Shown here in pieces: positions 25,016 to 33,156 of a stretch of 64,000 nt of DNA. Location: positions 1-64,000 of the forward strand of contig JBCDKT010000015.1 of NCBI GenBank assembly GCA_038746285.1. Reading direction: 5' to 3'. Each line of letters starts with the position of its first letter. Position 1 is the stretch's first letter. Origin of the DNA: Bacteroidota bacterium. Lineage in GTDB: Bacteria; Bacteroidota; Rhodothermia; Rhodothermales; JANQRZ01. A program made the position numbers and the translations under genes. The notes beneath the pieces are model-generated. The model saw nothing but the letters and a program-made list of their open reading frames with translations. It was not told the origin of the DNA and made no database searches.

Positions 25016-26710
25016 CTACGCCTCTGCCGGACGGGGAGCCGAGCCCCACGCCAGTGCGGGCCGCGTCAGCCGCAGACCAGGCAGCCGGCCGAGTGCTGCG
25101 TGAGCGAGGACCATGCCGGCGAGCGCCAGTACCGCATTCGGCACCGAGGCGAACGCCGCCACCTGGAGCATCAGGAAGGCGACCGCAGCCGGGATCGAGA
25201 GGAACAGCGGGACGAACCGTTCCGCGAACGAGAACCGGTCCGAGCGCTTCGAGAGCGGCGGCTCGCGGTGGAACAGCGCCTGCACCCGCGTCACGAGCGC
25301 GCACGTTCCGAGCCAGAAGCCGGCGTGGAGCAGAGCGTGGAACGGCGACATCGAGAGGCTGAGCAGGAGCGCGAGCGCCGCGTGCAGCGGCAGCAGCACC
25401 CGGAACACGAGCGCCGACTGCGCGCCGACCTGCAAGGCCCGCCCGCTTCGCATCGGGAGGACGCTGAACACCCACGCGGCGCGCTCGTGGGCCGAGAACT
25501 GGAGCGCCTGCACGAGCGTCTGCGCGCTGAAGAGCAGCACGACGAGCACGGAGAGGTGCATCTGGACGGCCTCCTCCATCAGCACGTTCTGCGCGCCCCA
25601 CACGAAGAGGTCGCCGAGGCCGTCCTGCCACCAGCCGAAGACGCCGAAGAGGAAGGCGAGCAGGGCGGCGGGCCACACCCGGCCGCGCATCAGCCGGTCG
25701 CTCCGCAGCGCGGCGACGGTGAGGCCGAACGCCGCCCGCGCTTCCGGGGCGCGGACGACTAGGCGCTCCCACCGGTTCGGGGCGAGCTGCCCAGCACGCT
25801 CCTTGTTGCCCAGCGCCTCGCTCGCCGCCGTCCGCTGGAAGAGGGCGAAGTAGCGCCGGGGAAAGACCAGGCTGAAACAGGCGACGAGCACGGCCGCGAG
25901 CGCCACCAACAGCGCAGCGTCCGCCGCGCTACTGCCGAGCCAGAGCCCGCCGAGCACCCAGCTCGGCGGCCACCACGCGGCATCGACCACCAGGTCGGAC
26001 TGCGTCCCGATCCACTGGTAGCCCACGACGAGTGCGCCCACGAGCAGCGCCCGCCCGGCCCCGAGCACCGGCTTGAGCGCGCGCGGCGGGAGCGCGAGCG
26101 TCAGGCCCCAGATGCCCGCGAGCGCCGCGAAGACCACCCCGAAGACCATCGCCACGAAGAGGCCACCCGCTGCGAGGGCCACCGCTACTCCGCTGTGCCA
26201 GCCGACGAGGACCGCCAGCGGCAGCGCCGTCGAGACGCCCACGACGCCCGCGAAAAGGCCGATGTTGACGAGCCGGGCGACGTAGTGCGTCGCCTCCGTC
26301 GCCGGCAGCGTCAGCGCCCAGGCGTGGTCGCGCGGCCGCCCCATCAGGTCGTCGTAGGTGCCGACCACGGCGAAGCACGCGAGCACCGTCGCGAACGACA
26401 GCCCGACGAAGAGTACCGTCTCGGTGTGGGCCGCGTGCGGCAGGAGCGAGACGGCGAGGATCAGCGACGAGACCCCGTAGGAGACCACCGTCATCGCGGC
26501 ACGCGAGAACCGCGCCGCCCCCGTCTTGGGGTGCCGGAGGTCCAGCGTGAGCTGCGCCTCGACGAGCGCGCGAACCTGGTCCCAGTTGACGGCCCCAGTG
26601 AGTCGGTGAGTCGAAGAAGAGACAAGAAAATCAGCCAGGCCGCCGCGCAACGCACCAACGGTTCGCTGTCTTCTGTTCGCCGTCTTCTGTCTTACTGTCC
26701 TCTGTCTCAC
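25016..26710 (-). CDS. Polytopic membrane protein, ABC-2 exporter permease-like
   Basis: Up to 564 residues with at least ten hydrophobic segments spread over the whole length (for example VVSYGVSSLILAVSLLP, LFVAMVFGVVFAALAGIWGL, LLVALAAVLVACFSLVFP, LSVLVVLLFSAQTLVQAL, IPAAVAFLMLQVAAFASVP). It looks like a large ABC-type permease lacking its ATPase in the window; I do not recognise a specific family. The true start is unclear: the first 40 or so codons up to GAVNWDQVRALVEAQ are written in repeat sequence (26633-26710), and no ATG, GTG or TTG lies close to the conserved-looking start. A TTG inside the repeat is one candidate. Confidence 0.6.
   Translation of the reverse strand: MRQRTVRQKTANRRQRTVGALRGGLADFLVSSSTHRLTGAVNWDQVRALVEAQLTLDLRHPKTGAARFSRAAMTVVSYGVSSLILAVSLLPHAAHTETVLFVGLSFATVLACFAVVGTYDDLMGRPRDHAWALTLPATEATHYVARLVNIGLFAGVVGVSTALPLAVLVGWHSGVAVALAAGGLFVAMVFGVVFAALAGIWGLTLALPPRALKPVLGAGRALLVGALVVGYQWIGTQSDLVVDAAWWPPSWVLGGLWLGSSAADAALLVALAAVLVACFSLVFPRRYFALFQRTAASEALGNKERAGQLAPNRWERLVVRAPEARAAFGLTVAALRSDRLMRGRVWPAALLAFLFGVFGWWQDGLGDLFVWGAQNVLMEEAVQMHLSVLVVLLFSAQTLVQALQFSAHERAAWVFSVLPMRSGRALQVGAQSALVFRVLLPLHAALALLLSLSMSPFHALLHAGFWLGTCALVTRVQALFHREPPLSKRSDRFSFAERFVPLFLSIPAAVAFLMLQVAAFASVPNAVLALAGMVLAHAALGRLPGLRLTRPALAWGSAPRPAEA
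26633..26661 (+). repeat. Dispersed core repeat, copy B
   Basis: A diverged copy of the 167-197 motif (AGGCCGCCGCGCAACGCACC then AACGG). It is followed directly by a CTGTCTTCTGT-type tract. Confidence 0.65.
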
Positions 26711-26724
26711 CGTCCTCCGCCCTC
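26662..26724. repeat. CTGTCTTCTG/CCGTCTTCTG low-complexity tract at mltG 3' end
   Basis: Short tandem units, in complement GGACGGTGAGACAGAGGACA and GTAAGACAGAAGACGGCG. The mltG stop codon lies inside it at 26707-26709. Confidence 0.75.
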
Positions 26725-27762
26725 CGACCGCCGGCGCTCGCGCATCAGGGCGCGGTACCGTTCGGCGGCGTTGTTGTGCTCGCGGAGCGTCCGGCTGAAG
26801 ACATGGTCTCCGTCGCCGGTGGCGACGAAGTAGAGGTAGTCGTGCTCCTCGGCGTCCAGGACGGCGCGGACCGAGGACTCGGATGGGTTGTTGATCGGGC
26901 CGGGCGGGAGGCCGTCGATGAGGTAGGTGTTGTAGGGGTGCGGGAACCGGTAGTCGGCGAAGAGCAGGCGACGCATCCGGCCGCCCTCCTCCTGCATCAG
27001 CGCGTACTGCACCGTCGGGTCGGCCTGGAGCCGCATGCGCCCGGCGCGCGTCCGGCCGAGCAGCCGGTTGAGGTAGACGCCTGCGATGCGGGGCCGCTCC
27101 TCACGCTGCCGCGCCTCCCACTCCACGATCGACGCCAGCGTCACCACCTCGTCGCGGCTGAGGCCGAGGGCGTCGGCCTTCGTCTGCATGTCGTCCGTCC
27201 AGAAGCGGTTCCACTCCCGCTTGAGCCGCCGGACCGCCCCGCGCTCGTCAGTCGTCCAGTAGAGGTCGAACGAGTTGGGGCGCATGTAGCCGAAAAGGTG
27301 CGCCGTGTCAGTCCCAAGCTCGGCGGCGAGGTCGGGGTCGGCGAGGGCTTCGACGACGGCGGCGGAGTCGGCGTCGAGGTCGCGGCGGAGGACGGCGGCG
27401 AGGACGGCGGGGCGCGTGCCGGGCGGGACCGTCACCCGCACCGGGTCCTGGCGGCCCGCGCGGATCTTGCGAAGGATGTCCCAGTTGCGCGCGCCGGCCT
27501 CGAAGCGGTAGTAGCCCGGCTTGAGCTGCCGGCCCCAGCCCGTCAGCGTCGCCGCCCACTCGAACGATGCCGAGGAGGCGAGCAGGCCCGCGCTGCCCAG
27601 CGAGTCGGCGATCACCTCAAACGACGCGCCCTGCGGCAGCTTCGTCCCGCGGAATCCGTCGTAGTCGGGCGTGTTCGGCATAAAGAGGAGCCAGTAGACG
27701 GCGAGGGCACCGACGAGGCCGAGCGCGAGCGCGGCCAGGGCGAGGCGAATCAGCAGCTTCAT
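26707..27762 (-). CDS. mltG: Endolytic murein transglycosylase MltG (YceG)
   Basis: The 351-residue inner-membrane enzyme cleaves nascent glycan strands and sets their length. An N-terminal anchor (LLIRLALAALALGLVGALAV, residues 3-22) is followed by a LysM-like region and the YceG domain, with the catalytic glutamate as Glu214 in ASIVEWEA, plus LQADPTVQYAL, HPYNTYLIDGLPPGPINNP and YLYFVATGDGDHVFS. ATG 27762 is chosen because it begins the anchor. Its final residues (RRSEGGGR) and stop are formed by a repeat tract. It lies downstream of tsaD on the same strand, 122 bases away. Confidence 0.95.
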   Translation of the reverse strand: MKLLIRLALAALALGLVGALAVYWLLFMPNTPDYDGFRGTKLPQGASFEVIADSLGSAGLLASSASFEWAATLTGWGRQLKPGYYRFEAGARNWDILRKIRAGRQDPVRVTVPPGTRPAVLAAVLRRDLDADSAAVVEALADPDLAAELGTDTAHLFGYMRPNSFDLYWTTDERGAVRRLKREWNRFWTDDMQTKADALGLSRDEVVTLASIVEWEARQREERPRIAGVYLNRLLGRTRAGRMRLQADPTVQYALMQEEGGRMRRLLFADYRFPHPYNTYLIDGLPPGPINNPSESSVRAVLDAEEHDYLYFVATGDGDHVFSRTLREHNNAAERYRALMRERRRSEGGGR

Positions 27763-27883
27763 AGGCGCGAGGGGAGGCCGGGCATAAATCCTGCCAGCCG
27801 GGCAGAGAACCGGTGGCGGCCGGAGAGTGGGACGTGGCGCGTCGCCGAAGGACGGGTAAACGCCGCCGGGGGGCCTGCGAGTT

Positions 27884-28918
27884 TCACCCTGAGACGGCCA
27901 GCGCCGGGGCCGCTGCGAGGTCCAGCGTGCTCTCGATCCCCGCTGCCCACTTCCGGTGCCCCGCCACCGCAATCATCGCCGCGTTGTCCACCGAGTACGC
28001 CGGTTTCGGGATGAAGAGGCGGAGCCCCTCGGCCTCGGCCATCACCTGCGCTTCGCGCCGAAGCTGGCTGTTAGCCGAGACGCCCCCGACGACGGCGACC
28101 GCCTCGACGCCCGCCGCGCGCGCCGCGTCGCGCAGCGCCCCGACGAGCACGTCCACGACCGCCGTCTGGAAGCTCGCCGCGATATCCGGCAGGTAGTCCG
28201 CGAGCAGGGCCTCCCGCTCGGCGTCGGAGAAGCGATTGAGGTAGTAGAGCACCGCCGTCTTGATGCCGCTGAACGAGAAGTCGAACGGCCCGTCCGGCCC
28301 GCCGAGGCGGGTGCGGGGAAAGTCCTGAAACGCCGCATCGCCCTCCCGAGCCAGCTTGTCGATCACCGGCCCGCCGGGGTAGCCGAGGCTGAGCATCTTC
28401 GCCACCTTGTCGAAGGCCTCGCCCGCCGCGTCGTCGCGCGTCGTCCCGAGTACCTCGTGGCGAAAGCCGTCCTGGACGAGCACGAGTTGGGTGTGCCCGC
28501 CCGAGACCGTCAGGCAGAGGTAGGGGAGCGGCGGGTACGGCTCCTCGATAAAGACCGAGTAGAGGTGCCCCTCCAGGTGGTTCACCCCGACGAGCGGAAT
28601 CCCGAGGCCGAGCGCGAGCGCCTTCGCAAACGACAGCCCGACGAGGAGCGACCCCGCTAGCCCAGGACCATACGTCACCGCGACGGCGTCGAGGTCGTGC
28701 TTGGCCACGCCCGCCTCGCCGAGTGCCGCCTCCACGACGGGCACGACGAGGCGCTGGTGCGCCCGGCTCGCCAGCTCCGGCACGACCCCGCCGAATCGTC
28801 CGTGGACGGCCTGGCTCGACACGATGCTCGACTGCAACGCGCCGCCCGCGACGACGGCTGCGGCCGTGTCGTCGCACGAGGATTCGATGCCGAGGAGGAT
28901 GGGCGAGGCGAGGGGCAT
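27884..28918 (-). CDS. tsaD: tRNA N6-adenosine threonylcarbamoyltransferase TsaD
   Basis: A 344-residue ASKHA-fold metalloenzyme that transfers threonylcarbamoyl to A37 of ANN-decoding tRNAs, essential in most bacteria. It begins ILLGIESSCDDTAAAV, has the metal-binding His114 and His118 in NHLEGH, the SGGHTQLV loop, GEAFDKVAKMLSLGYPGGP and a late metal ligand region YSVDNAAMIA. Full length. The start faces a secreted-protein gene across an 85-base divergent spacer. Confidence 0.97.
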   Translation of the reverse strand: MPLASPILLGIESSCDDTAAAVVAGGALQSSIVSSQAVHGRFGGVVPELASRAHQRLVVPVVEAALGEAGVAKHDLDAVAVTYGPGLAGSLLVGLSFAKALALGLGIPLVGVNHLEGHLYSVFIEEPYPPLPYLCLTVSGGHTQLVLVQDGFRHEVLGTTRDDAAGEAFDKVAKMLSLGYPGGPVIDKLAREGDAAFQDFPRTRLGGPDGPFDFSFSGIKTAVLYYLNRFSDAEREALLADYLPDIAASFQTAVVDVLVGALRDAARAAGVEAVAVVGGVSANSQLRREAQVMAEAEGLRLFIPKPAYSVDNAAMIAVAGHRKWAAGIESTLDLAAAPALAVSG

Positions 28919-28941
28919 GGCGGAGAAAATAGCCCCCGCGC

Positions 28942-28972
28942 TTGCCGAAGTGCACGCGCGTCCGTATCTATG
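28942..28972 (+). promoter_or_regulatory. Candidate promoter for the 29004 gene
   Basis: TTG at 28942 and TATCTATG at 28965-28972 with 20 bases between approximate the Bacteroidota -33/-7 arrangement. The match is imperfect. Confidence 0.3.
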
Positions 28973-29003
28973 GAGCTAACGACACGAATATGGAGACCCG
29001 CCA

Positions 29004-30545
29004 ATGCGACTGGTTACCGCTTTTTTCCTGCTTACGCTCTGCGCCGGCTCCCTCGTCGCCCAGCCTTGCGACCCGGCTGCCACGGAGGAAGCCTGCGCCG
29101 ACACCACCGACTGGAAGCGCTACTTCCCCCTCGAGGTCGGCAACGTCTGGCACTACTACGAGGACCTCACCGAGGAGCCGGAGAACCGCTGGAGCTGGTC
29201 GATCACCGGCGAGGCCGAGGCGGGCGGCGAGACCTACGTTTCGCTCGAACGCTGCGACGACAACGCCGCCGGGGCTGCCGTCTGCGAAGCACCCGTGCTG
29301 CTCCGCTACGACGACGAGCACGACATGATCGTCCGCCGCACCGAGAGCGGCGACGTGTGGTGGCGCCAGCTCCCATGCCTACTCAGCGCCGACTTTAACG
29401 TGGGCTACGCGTGTACCGGCCCGGGTACCGGGGACGTGGCGTTCAGCTCGGTCTTCGGCGCATACGGAGCAACGAGGCCCGTGCCGCCCGATGTCCTGTC
29501 CGGCGATACGGAGAAGGACTTCGTCAAATTCCCCGGCACAGGCGCGGTGCTGTACGCGGGCCTCGGGGCGACCGCCTTCCCCATCGAACTACAGGGCAAC
29601 GCACCGAAACTCGTGTATGCCCATGTCGGCGGCGAGCAGGTCGGCACGCCCGCCTTCGCCTCGTGCGACCCGACCGACCTGGAAGACGACGAAGTCTGCC
29701 CCGACACGACCGACTGGCGGCGCTACTTCCCGCTTGAAGTCGGCAACCAGTGGCAGTACGAGTACGAGGGATTCTGCAACGGTGTCTTCACGTGCAAGAC
29801 TGGCCAAGAGGTCGTCGGCACGGAACGCATCGAGGGCGTCGACTACTTCCTGATCCGCTCCTGCGAAGTTGACGACGGTACCAGCGAGGTCTCCTGTTCC
29901 GACCCGGTCCCCCGGCGCTACGCCGAGGAGGGCGACCCGGTGGACGATCCGCGCCTCATCACGCCTTGCCTGTTCGACCTTCCGTTCAACTTCCAGGACG
30001 AAGTAGCGTGTTCAGAGGTACCAGAGGCCGCCTGGTTCACGTCGGGGCGCTACGGCAGCACGTTCGGTCTTGACGAAGGGCCAAGCCTTCAAGGCACGGT
30101 GAAGGAGATAGGCAACATCGGGGCGTTCGCGACCTACTTCGCAGGCATCGGGCAGACCCGCTACCTAGGCGATGGAAATCTGTTCGGGACGAATTTAGTC
30201 TACGCCCAAATCGGTGGGGTCGAATACGGCACTCCTGCTTTCGCCTTCCCGACTTCCGGCGAGGGCGAGGCTGCGCCGCTGGCCTCCGGCTTCACCTCGC
30301 TCTTCCCGAATCCGTCCAGCAGGACGGCGACCGCTCGCTACACGCTCGGCGCGGCGCAGGTGGTGACGCTGGAGGTCGTTGACCTCCTCGGGCGGCGCGT
30401 CCACACGGTCGAGGCCGGGCCGCAGACTGCCGGTGCGCACGAGGTCGCGGTCGAGACGCAGGACCTGCCGGCGGGCGTGTACCTGCTCCGGCTGCGCGGC
30501 GGCGAGGGCGTGCTGGCCGTGCAGCGCCTGTCGGTCGTGCGCTGA
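29004..30545 (+). CDS. Secreted two-repeat protein with type IX CTD, function unknown
   Basis: The 513-residue protein has a signal peptide (CAGSLVAQ) and two homologous halves, each opening with TDW(K/R)RYFPLEVGN(V/Q)W (near residues 35 and 235) and running to PKLVYAHVGG or TNLVYAQIGG followed by GTPAFA. Cysteine pairs recur in both halves, suggesting disulfides. Residues about 430-513 are a sorting domain (PNPSSRTATARYTL...LPAGVYLLRLRG), so surface delivery is inferred. I do not recognise an enzymatic motif. The internal duplication looks like a modular adhesive or binding protein. Confidence 0.75.
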   Translation: MRLVTAFFLLTLCAGSLVAQPCDPAATEEACADTTDWKRYFPLEVGNVWHYYEDLTEEPENRWSWSITGEAEAGGETYVSLERCDDNAAGAAVCEAPVLLRYDDEHDMIVRRTESGDVWWRQLPCLLSADFNVGYACTGPGTGDVAFSSVFGAYGATRPVPPDVLSGDTEKDFVKFPGTGAVLYAGLGATAFPIELQGNAPKLVYAHVGGEQVGTPAFASCDPTDLEDDEVCPDTTDWRRYFPLEVGNQWQYEYEGFCNGVFTCKTGQEVVGTERIEGVDYFLIRSCEVDDGTSEVSCSDPVPRRYAEEGDPVDDPRLITPCLFDLPFNFQDEVACSEVPEAAWFTSGRYGSTFGLDEGPSLQGTVKEIGNIGAFATYFAGIGQTRYLGDGNLFGTNLVYAQIGGVEYGTPAFAFPTSGEGEAAPLASGFTSLFPNPSSRTATARYTLGAAQVVTLEVVDLLGRRVHTVEAGPQTAGAHEVAVETQDLPAGVYLLRLRGGEGVLAVQRLSVVR

Positions 30546-30718
30546 GCAGAGGACGCCGGAGACCGCAGCGAGGGCAGGGACGCAGCGCAACGCGTCCCCG
30601 CCCTCGCCGTTTCTGCTCGGTGCCAGCACCCACCGCGGCCGCGCTTTCGGCGAGTGAACCTCGGCGGCGGTTCCGCGTGCAGAGGCCCGTCTCTCATCAC
30701 ACCACCACCTCTCGCCCG

Positions 30719-31177
30719 ATGAAACGCATCCACCACCTTCTGATCGGCGGGGCTGGGGGCGCGGACGCCGTGGCCGACGCCGGTCTGCTCGTGCTCCGGC
30801 TCACAGCGGGCCTCGCGATGGCCTTCGCGCACGGCCTCGGCAAGGTCCCGCCGGCTCCCGGCTTCGTCGAGCTGACGGCCGGCCTCGGCTTCCCGCTGCC
30901 AGGTCTCTTTGCCTGGGCGGCCGGCCTCGCCGAACTCGCTGGCGGCCTCTTGATCGCCGTCGGGCTGCTGACCCGGCCGGCGGCGTTTTTCCTCCTCTTC
31001 ACGATGGGCGTCGCCTTCTTCCTCCAACACGGCGGCGACCCCTTCGGCGAGCGCGAGATGGCGTTCCTCTACGGCGCATTCTCGCTCACGCTGCTCCTGA
31101 CCGGAGCCGGGCGCTTCAGCCTCGACGCGCTCCTGCAGAGCCGGGTCCGCCGCAGCGGCGAGCGGTTCTTCCGGTAG
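30719..31177 (+). CDS. DoxX-family membrane protein
   Basis: A 152-residue protein with four hydrophobic helices (LLVLRLTAGLAMAFAHGLGK, LFAWAAGLAELAGGLLIAVGLL, AAFFLLFTMGVAFFL, FLYGAFSLTLLLTGAG) in the DoxX/SURF4-like layout. Some relatives take part in quinone-linked redox or stress responses; the role here is unknown. ATG 30719 starts the family-like N terminus. It ends in a 7-bp hairpin that contains both its own TAG and the stop of the convergent gene. Confidence 0.85.
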   Translation: MKRIHHLLIGGAGGADAVADAGLLVLRLTAGLAMAFAHGLGKVPPAPGFVELTAGLGFPLPGLFAWAAGLAELAGGLLIAVGLLTRPAAFFLLFTMGVAFFLQHGGDPFGEREMAFLYGAFSLTLLLTGAGRFSLDALLQSRVRRSGERFFR

Positions 31178-31189
31178 GCCCGCTACCGG
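31171..31189. terminator. Shared hairpin over two convergent stop codons
   Basis: CCGGTAG (31171-31177), loop GCCCG, CTACCGG (31183-31189). The TAG of the DoxX gene and the CTA (TAG) of the opposite gene occupy symmetric positions in the stem. Terminator function is inferred. Confidence 0.35.
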
Positions 31190-32139
31190 GCAAGCGTCAC
31201 GCGGCGGGTCTCGGCGAAGCCTTCGCCGGTGGCGCGCACGACGTACACCCCGGCAGGCAGCGCGCTGGCGTGGAAGGTGAAATGATGCTCCGCCGCCGCG
31301 AGCGGCCCGTCGTGGAGCGTAGCGACCTCGCGCCCGAGGAGGTCGAAGACCGCCACCGTCGCCCGGCCGTCGGATGAAACCGTCAGCGCGAACGAGGTCG
31401 AGGTCGCAAACGGGTTCGGGTAGGCGGCTTCGAGGACCGGCGACGCGGATGCTGTCGCCGCATCGGCCGTCAAGATGGGGTCCGAAGGTATTGGTTGGCT
31501 ATTGCCGTTAGGGTAACCGTTGGGGTAAATAGTGTAGTTCGGTTCGAGTGCGTCGAAGCGCGGATCATCCTCATAGGTAGCGATGGCGTCTCCGAGCGTC
31601 GTCCCTGATATCTCGACGAGGTAGCTGTAGAAGTTCTCTTCAACGACGCGTGCGTTCAGCGCTTGTCCCACGTCCCGCACGTCGGCAAGCGTGACCCCAT
31701 CGGCGAGGAAGACGTCCAACTGGCCGCCGAGGTAGCGACGGGCGAGGAACGACGCCTCAGCCGGGACTAGCTCCATGTTCCAGCCGAAATAGGCGCGGAT
31801 GGTCTGCCGCCCCGTCGTCTCCGGCACGCCGTGGACGTTCGGCGCGATCTCCCACACCCAGGTCCGCGACGCGTTCGGCGCGAACGTGAAAGGAAGTTCA
31901 GCCGCGGCGCACTGCTGAATTCCGGGCAGCGGCCCGTAGTCGATGTTGGCCGGGATATTTGGGCACCCAATGACGAACGTGATCGGCTCGTCGGTCGTGT
32001 TGGTGATCGTGTAGCGGAACGTGATGGTCTCGCCGTAGCGGTAGGCCCTCCGGTCCGTCTCGGCGGAGGATACGAGGCCGTCCTGCGCAAAGGCAGGGGC
32101 GACGAGGGTGAGAAGTAAGAGCAGGAGCAGAGCACGCAT
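31183..32139 (-). CDS. Secreted BsuPI-like/subtilisin-propeptide-like protein with type IX CTD
   Basis: The 318-residue protein has a signal peptide (TLVAPAFAQ). Residues 26-125 resemble the BsuPI intracellular-proteinase-inhibitor fold (RAYRYGETITFRYTITNTTD, later TWVWE and TIRAYF). Residues 138-206 resemble the inhibitor propeptide of subtilases: LNARVVEENFYSYLVEISGT then YEDDPRFDALEPNYTIYP, with the typical EPNY ending. Residues 237-318 are a sorting domain. No protease domain follows, so it may be a secreted inhibitor or chaperone of subtilases such as the one at 22170. That role is inference. It could instead be the remnant of a larger protease. Confidence 0.75.
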   Translation of the reverse strand: MRALLLLLLLTLVAPAFAQDGLVSSAETDRRAYRYGETITFRYTITNTTDEPITFVIGCPNIPANIDYGPLPGIQQCAAAELPFTFAPNASRTWVWEIAPNVHGVPETTGRQTIRAYFGWNMELVPAEASFLARRYLGGQLDVFLADGVTLADVRDVGQALNARVVEENFYSYLVEISGTTLGDAIATYEDDPRFDALEPNYTIYPNGYPNGNSQPIPSDPILTADAATASASPVLEAAYPNPFATSTSFALTVSSDGRATVAVFDLLGREVATLHDGPLAAAEHHFTFHASALPAGVYVVRATGEGFAETRRVTLAR

Positions 32140-32217
32140 ACCGGATACCGTTCGGGAGAAGAGGAAGCCTGACACCGAGTATAGGGGGGCGCGCTCTCTT
32201 TTCCAAACGAACCGCTG

Positions 32218-33006
32218 TTAGCTGCCAAGTCCGCGCAGCGCCTCCAAGAAGGCCGCGGGCCCGATCCCGCTCGCGCCGGTGCGGAGGCGGAGCGTGCAGA
32301 AGAGGTCGATCAGGAGCATCTGCACGGCGTGGAGCGGGACGGCGATCCAGAAGCTCCGGCACCGCCACACGAGCGCGCCGAGGGCGAGACCGCCGAGGAT
32401 CGAGAGGTACGCCTCGGCCGCCGGCTTGCCCACGTGGAGGATCGCAAACGGCACCGTCTGCACGACGACCGCGAGGTAGCCGAACGCCGGGGCCGTCCCG
32501 AAGAGCACGAACCCCCGCCACAGGTACTCCCACCCGATCCAGTAGAAGATGTAGAGCAGCTCGTAGAGCACGAACGTCTGCCAGTCCGCCGACGCGGTGC
32601 GGAGGTGCGGGTAGGTCGACTGAAACGCCGGGTCCGCCGAGAGCACCCACGTCCCGAGCGCGACGACCGGCACGTAGAGCCCGCCGATCAGCGACGCCAG
32701 CCGCCAGTCGCCCAGCCCGAGGCCGATCTCGGACGGCTTCCGCTTGAAGAAGACCACCAAGAGGGCGACGGGAACGACGAAGCCAAGCACGCCCTGCGTC
32801 ACGAACCGCCACGCCCACGACCCCAGCCCCAGGTGCTCCGGCGCGACCGTCTCAGCAAAGGTCTCGCGGAAGAACCCCCGGCTCCCGATCTGCGAGTGCA
32901 GGATCACGAGCGCCGCTGCCGCGACGAGCACGACGGCCGCCTGCCGGTCGATCCCGGCCACCTGCTCGCGGAGCAGCGCCCATTCCTGTTTCAGTCGGTC
33001 ACGCAT
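32218..33006 (-). CDS. CPBP-family intramembrane metalloprotease-like protein
   Basis: A 262-residue polytopic protein (about seven hydrophobic segments) of the CPBP/Abi-like family. The glutamate-arginine motif appears as WEYLWRGFVLF near residue 160, the first histidine motif as FAILHVGKP near 190, and the second as PLHAVQM near 225. The first motif carries EYLWR where EExxR is common, so one acidic residue is replaced. Family members process membrane proteins; the substrate is unknown. Upstream is a GGACGGTG repeat tract. Confidence 0.82.
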   Translation of the reverse strand: MRDRLKQEWALLREQVAGIDRQAAVVLVAAAALVILHSQIGSRGFFRETFAETVAPEHLGLGSWAWRFVTQGVLGFVVPVALLVVFFKRKPSEIGLGLGDWRLASLIGGLYVPVVALGTWVLSADPAFQSTYPHLRTASADWQTFVLYELLYIFYWIGWEYLWRGFVLFGTAPAFGYLAVVVQTVPFAILHVGKPAAEAYLSILGGLALGALVWRCRSFWIAVPLHAVQMLLIDLFCTLRLRTGASGIGPAAFLEALRGLGS

Positions 33007-33062
33007 CGGGACGGTGGGACGGAGGACGGTGGGACCGAGGACGGTGAGACAGAGGACGGTGC
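33007..33062 (+). repeat. GGACGGTGGGAC-type tandem tract before the CPBP gene
   Basis: Units such as GGACGGTGGGAC, GGAGGACGGTGGGACC and GAGGACGGTGAGACAGAGGA run from the base after the gene's start codon on the opposite strand. A 31-bp core copy follows at 33082. Confidence 0.75.
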
Positions 33063-33081
33063 GCGAGATCGGAAGGCGAAG

Positions 33082-33145
33082 CTACCGAGGCCGCCGCGCT
33101 CCGCGCCAACCGTGTAGGGGCGCAGCACGGCTGCGCCCGCCTAGA
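33082..33145. repeat. Dispersed core copy C joined to a GTAGGGGC-type palindrome
   Basis: Bases 33082-33112 match 167-197 at 28 of 31 positions. Directly after comes GTAGGGGCGCAGCACGGCTG then CGCCCGCCTAG, a partial member of the palindrome family. The two families thus occur end to end in the CPBP-pyrD gap. Confidence 0.7.
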
Positions 33146-33156
33146 GGACTCGCCGC

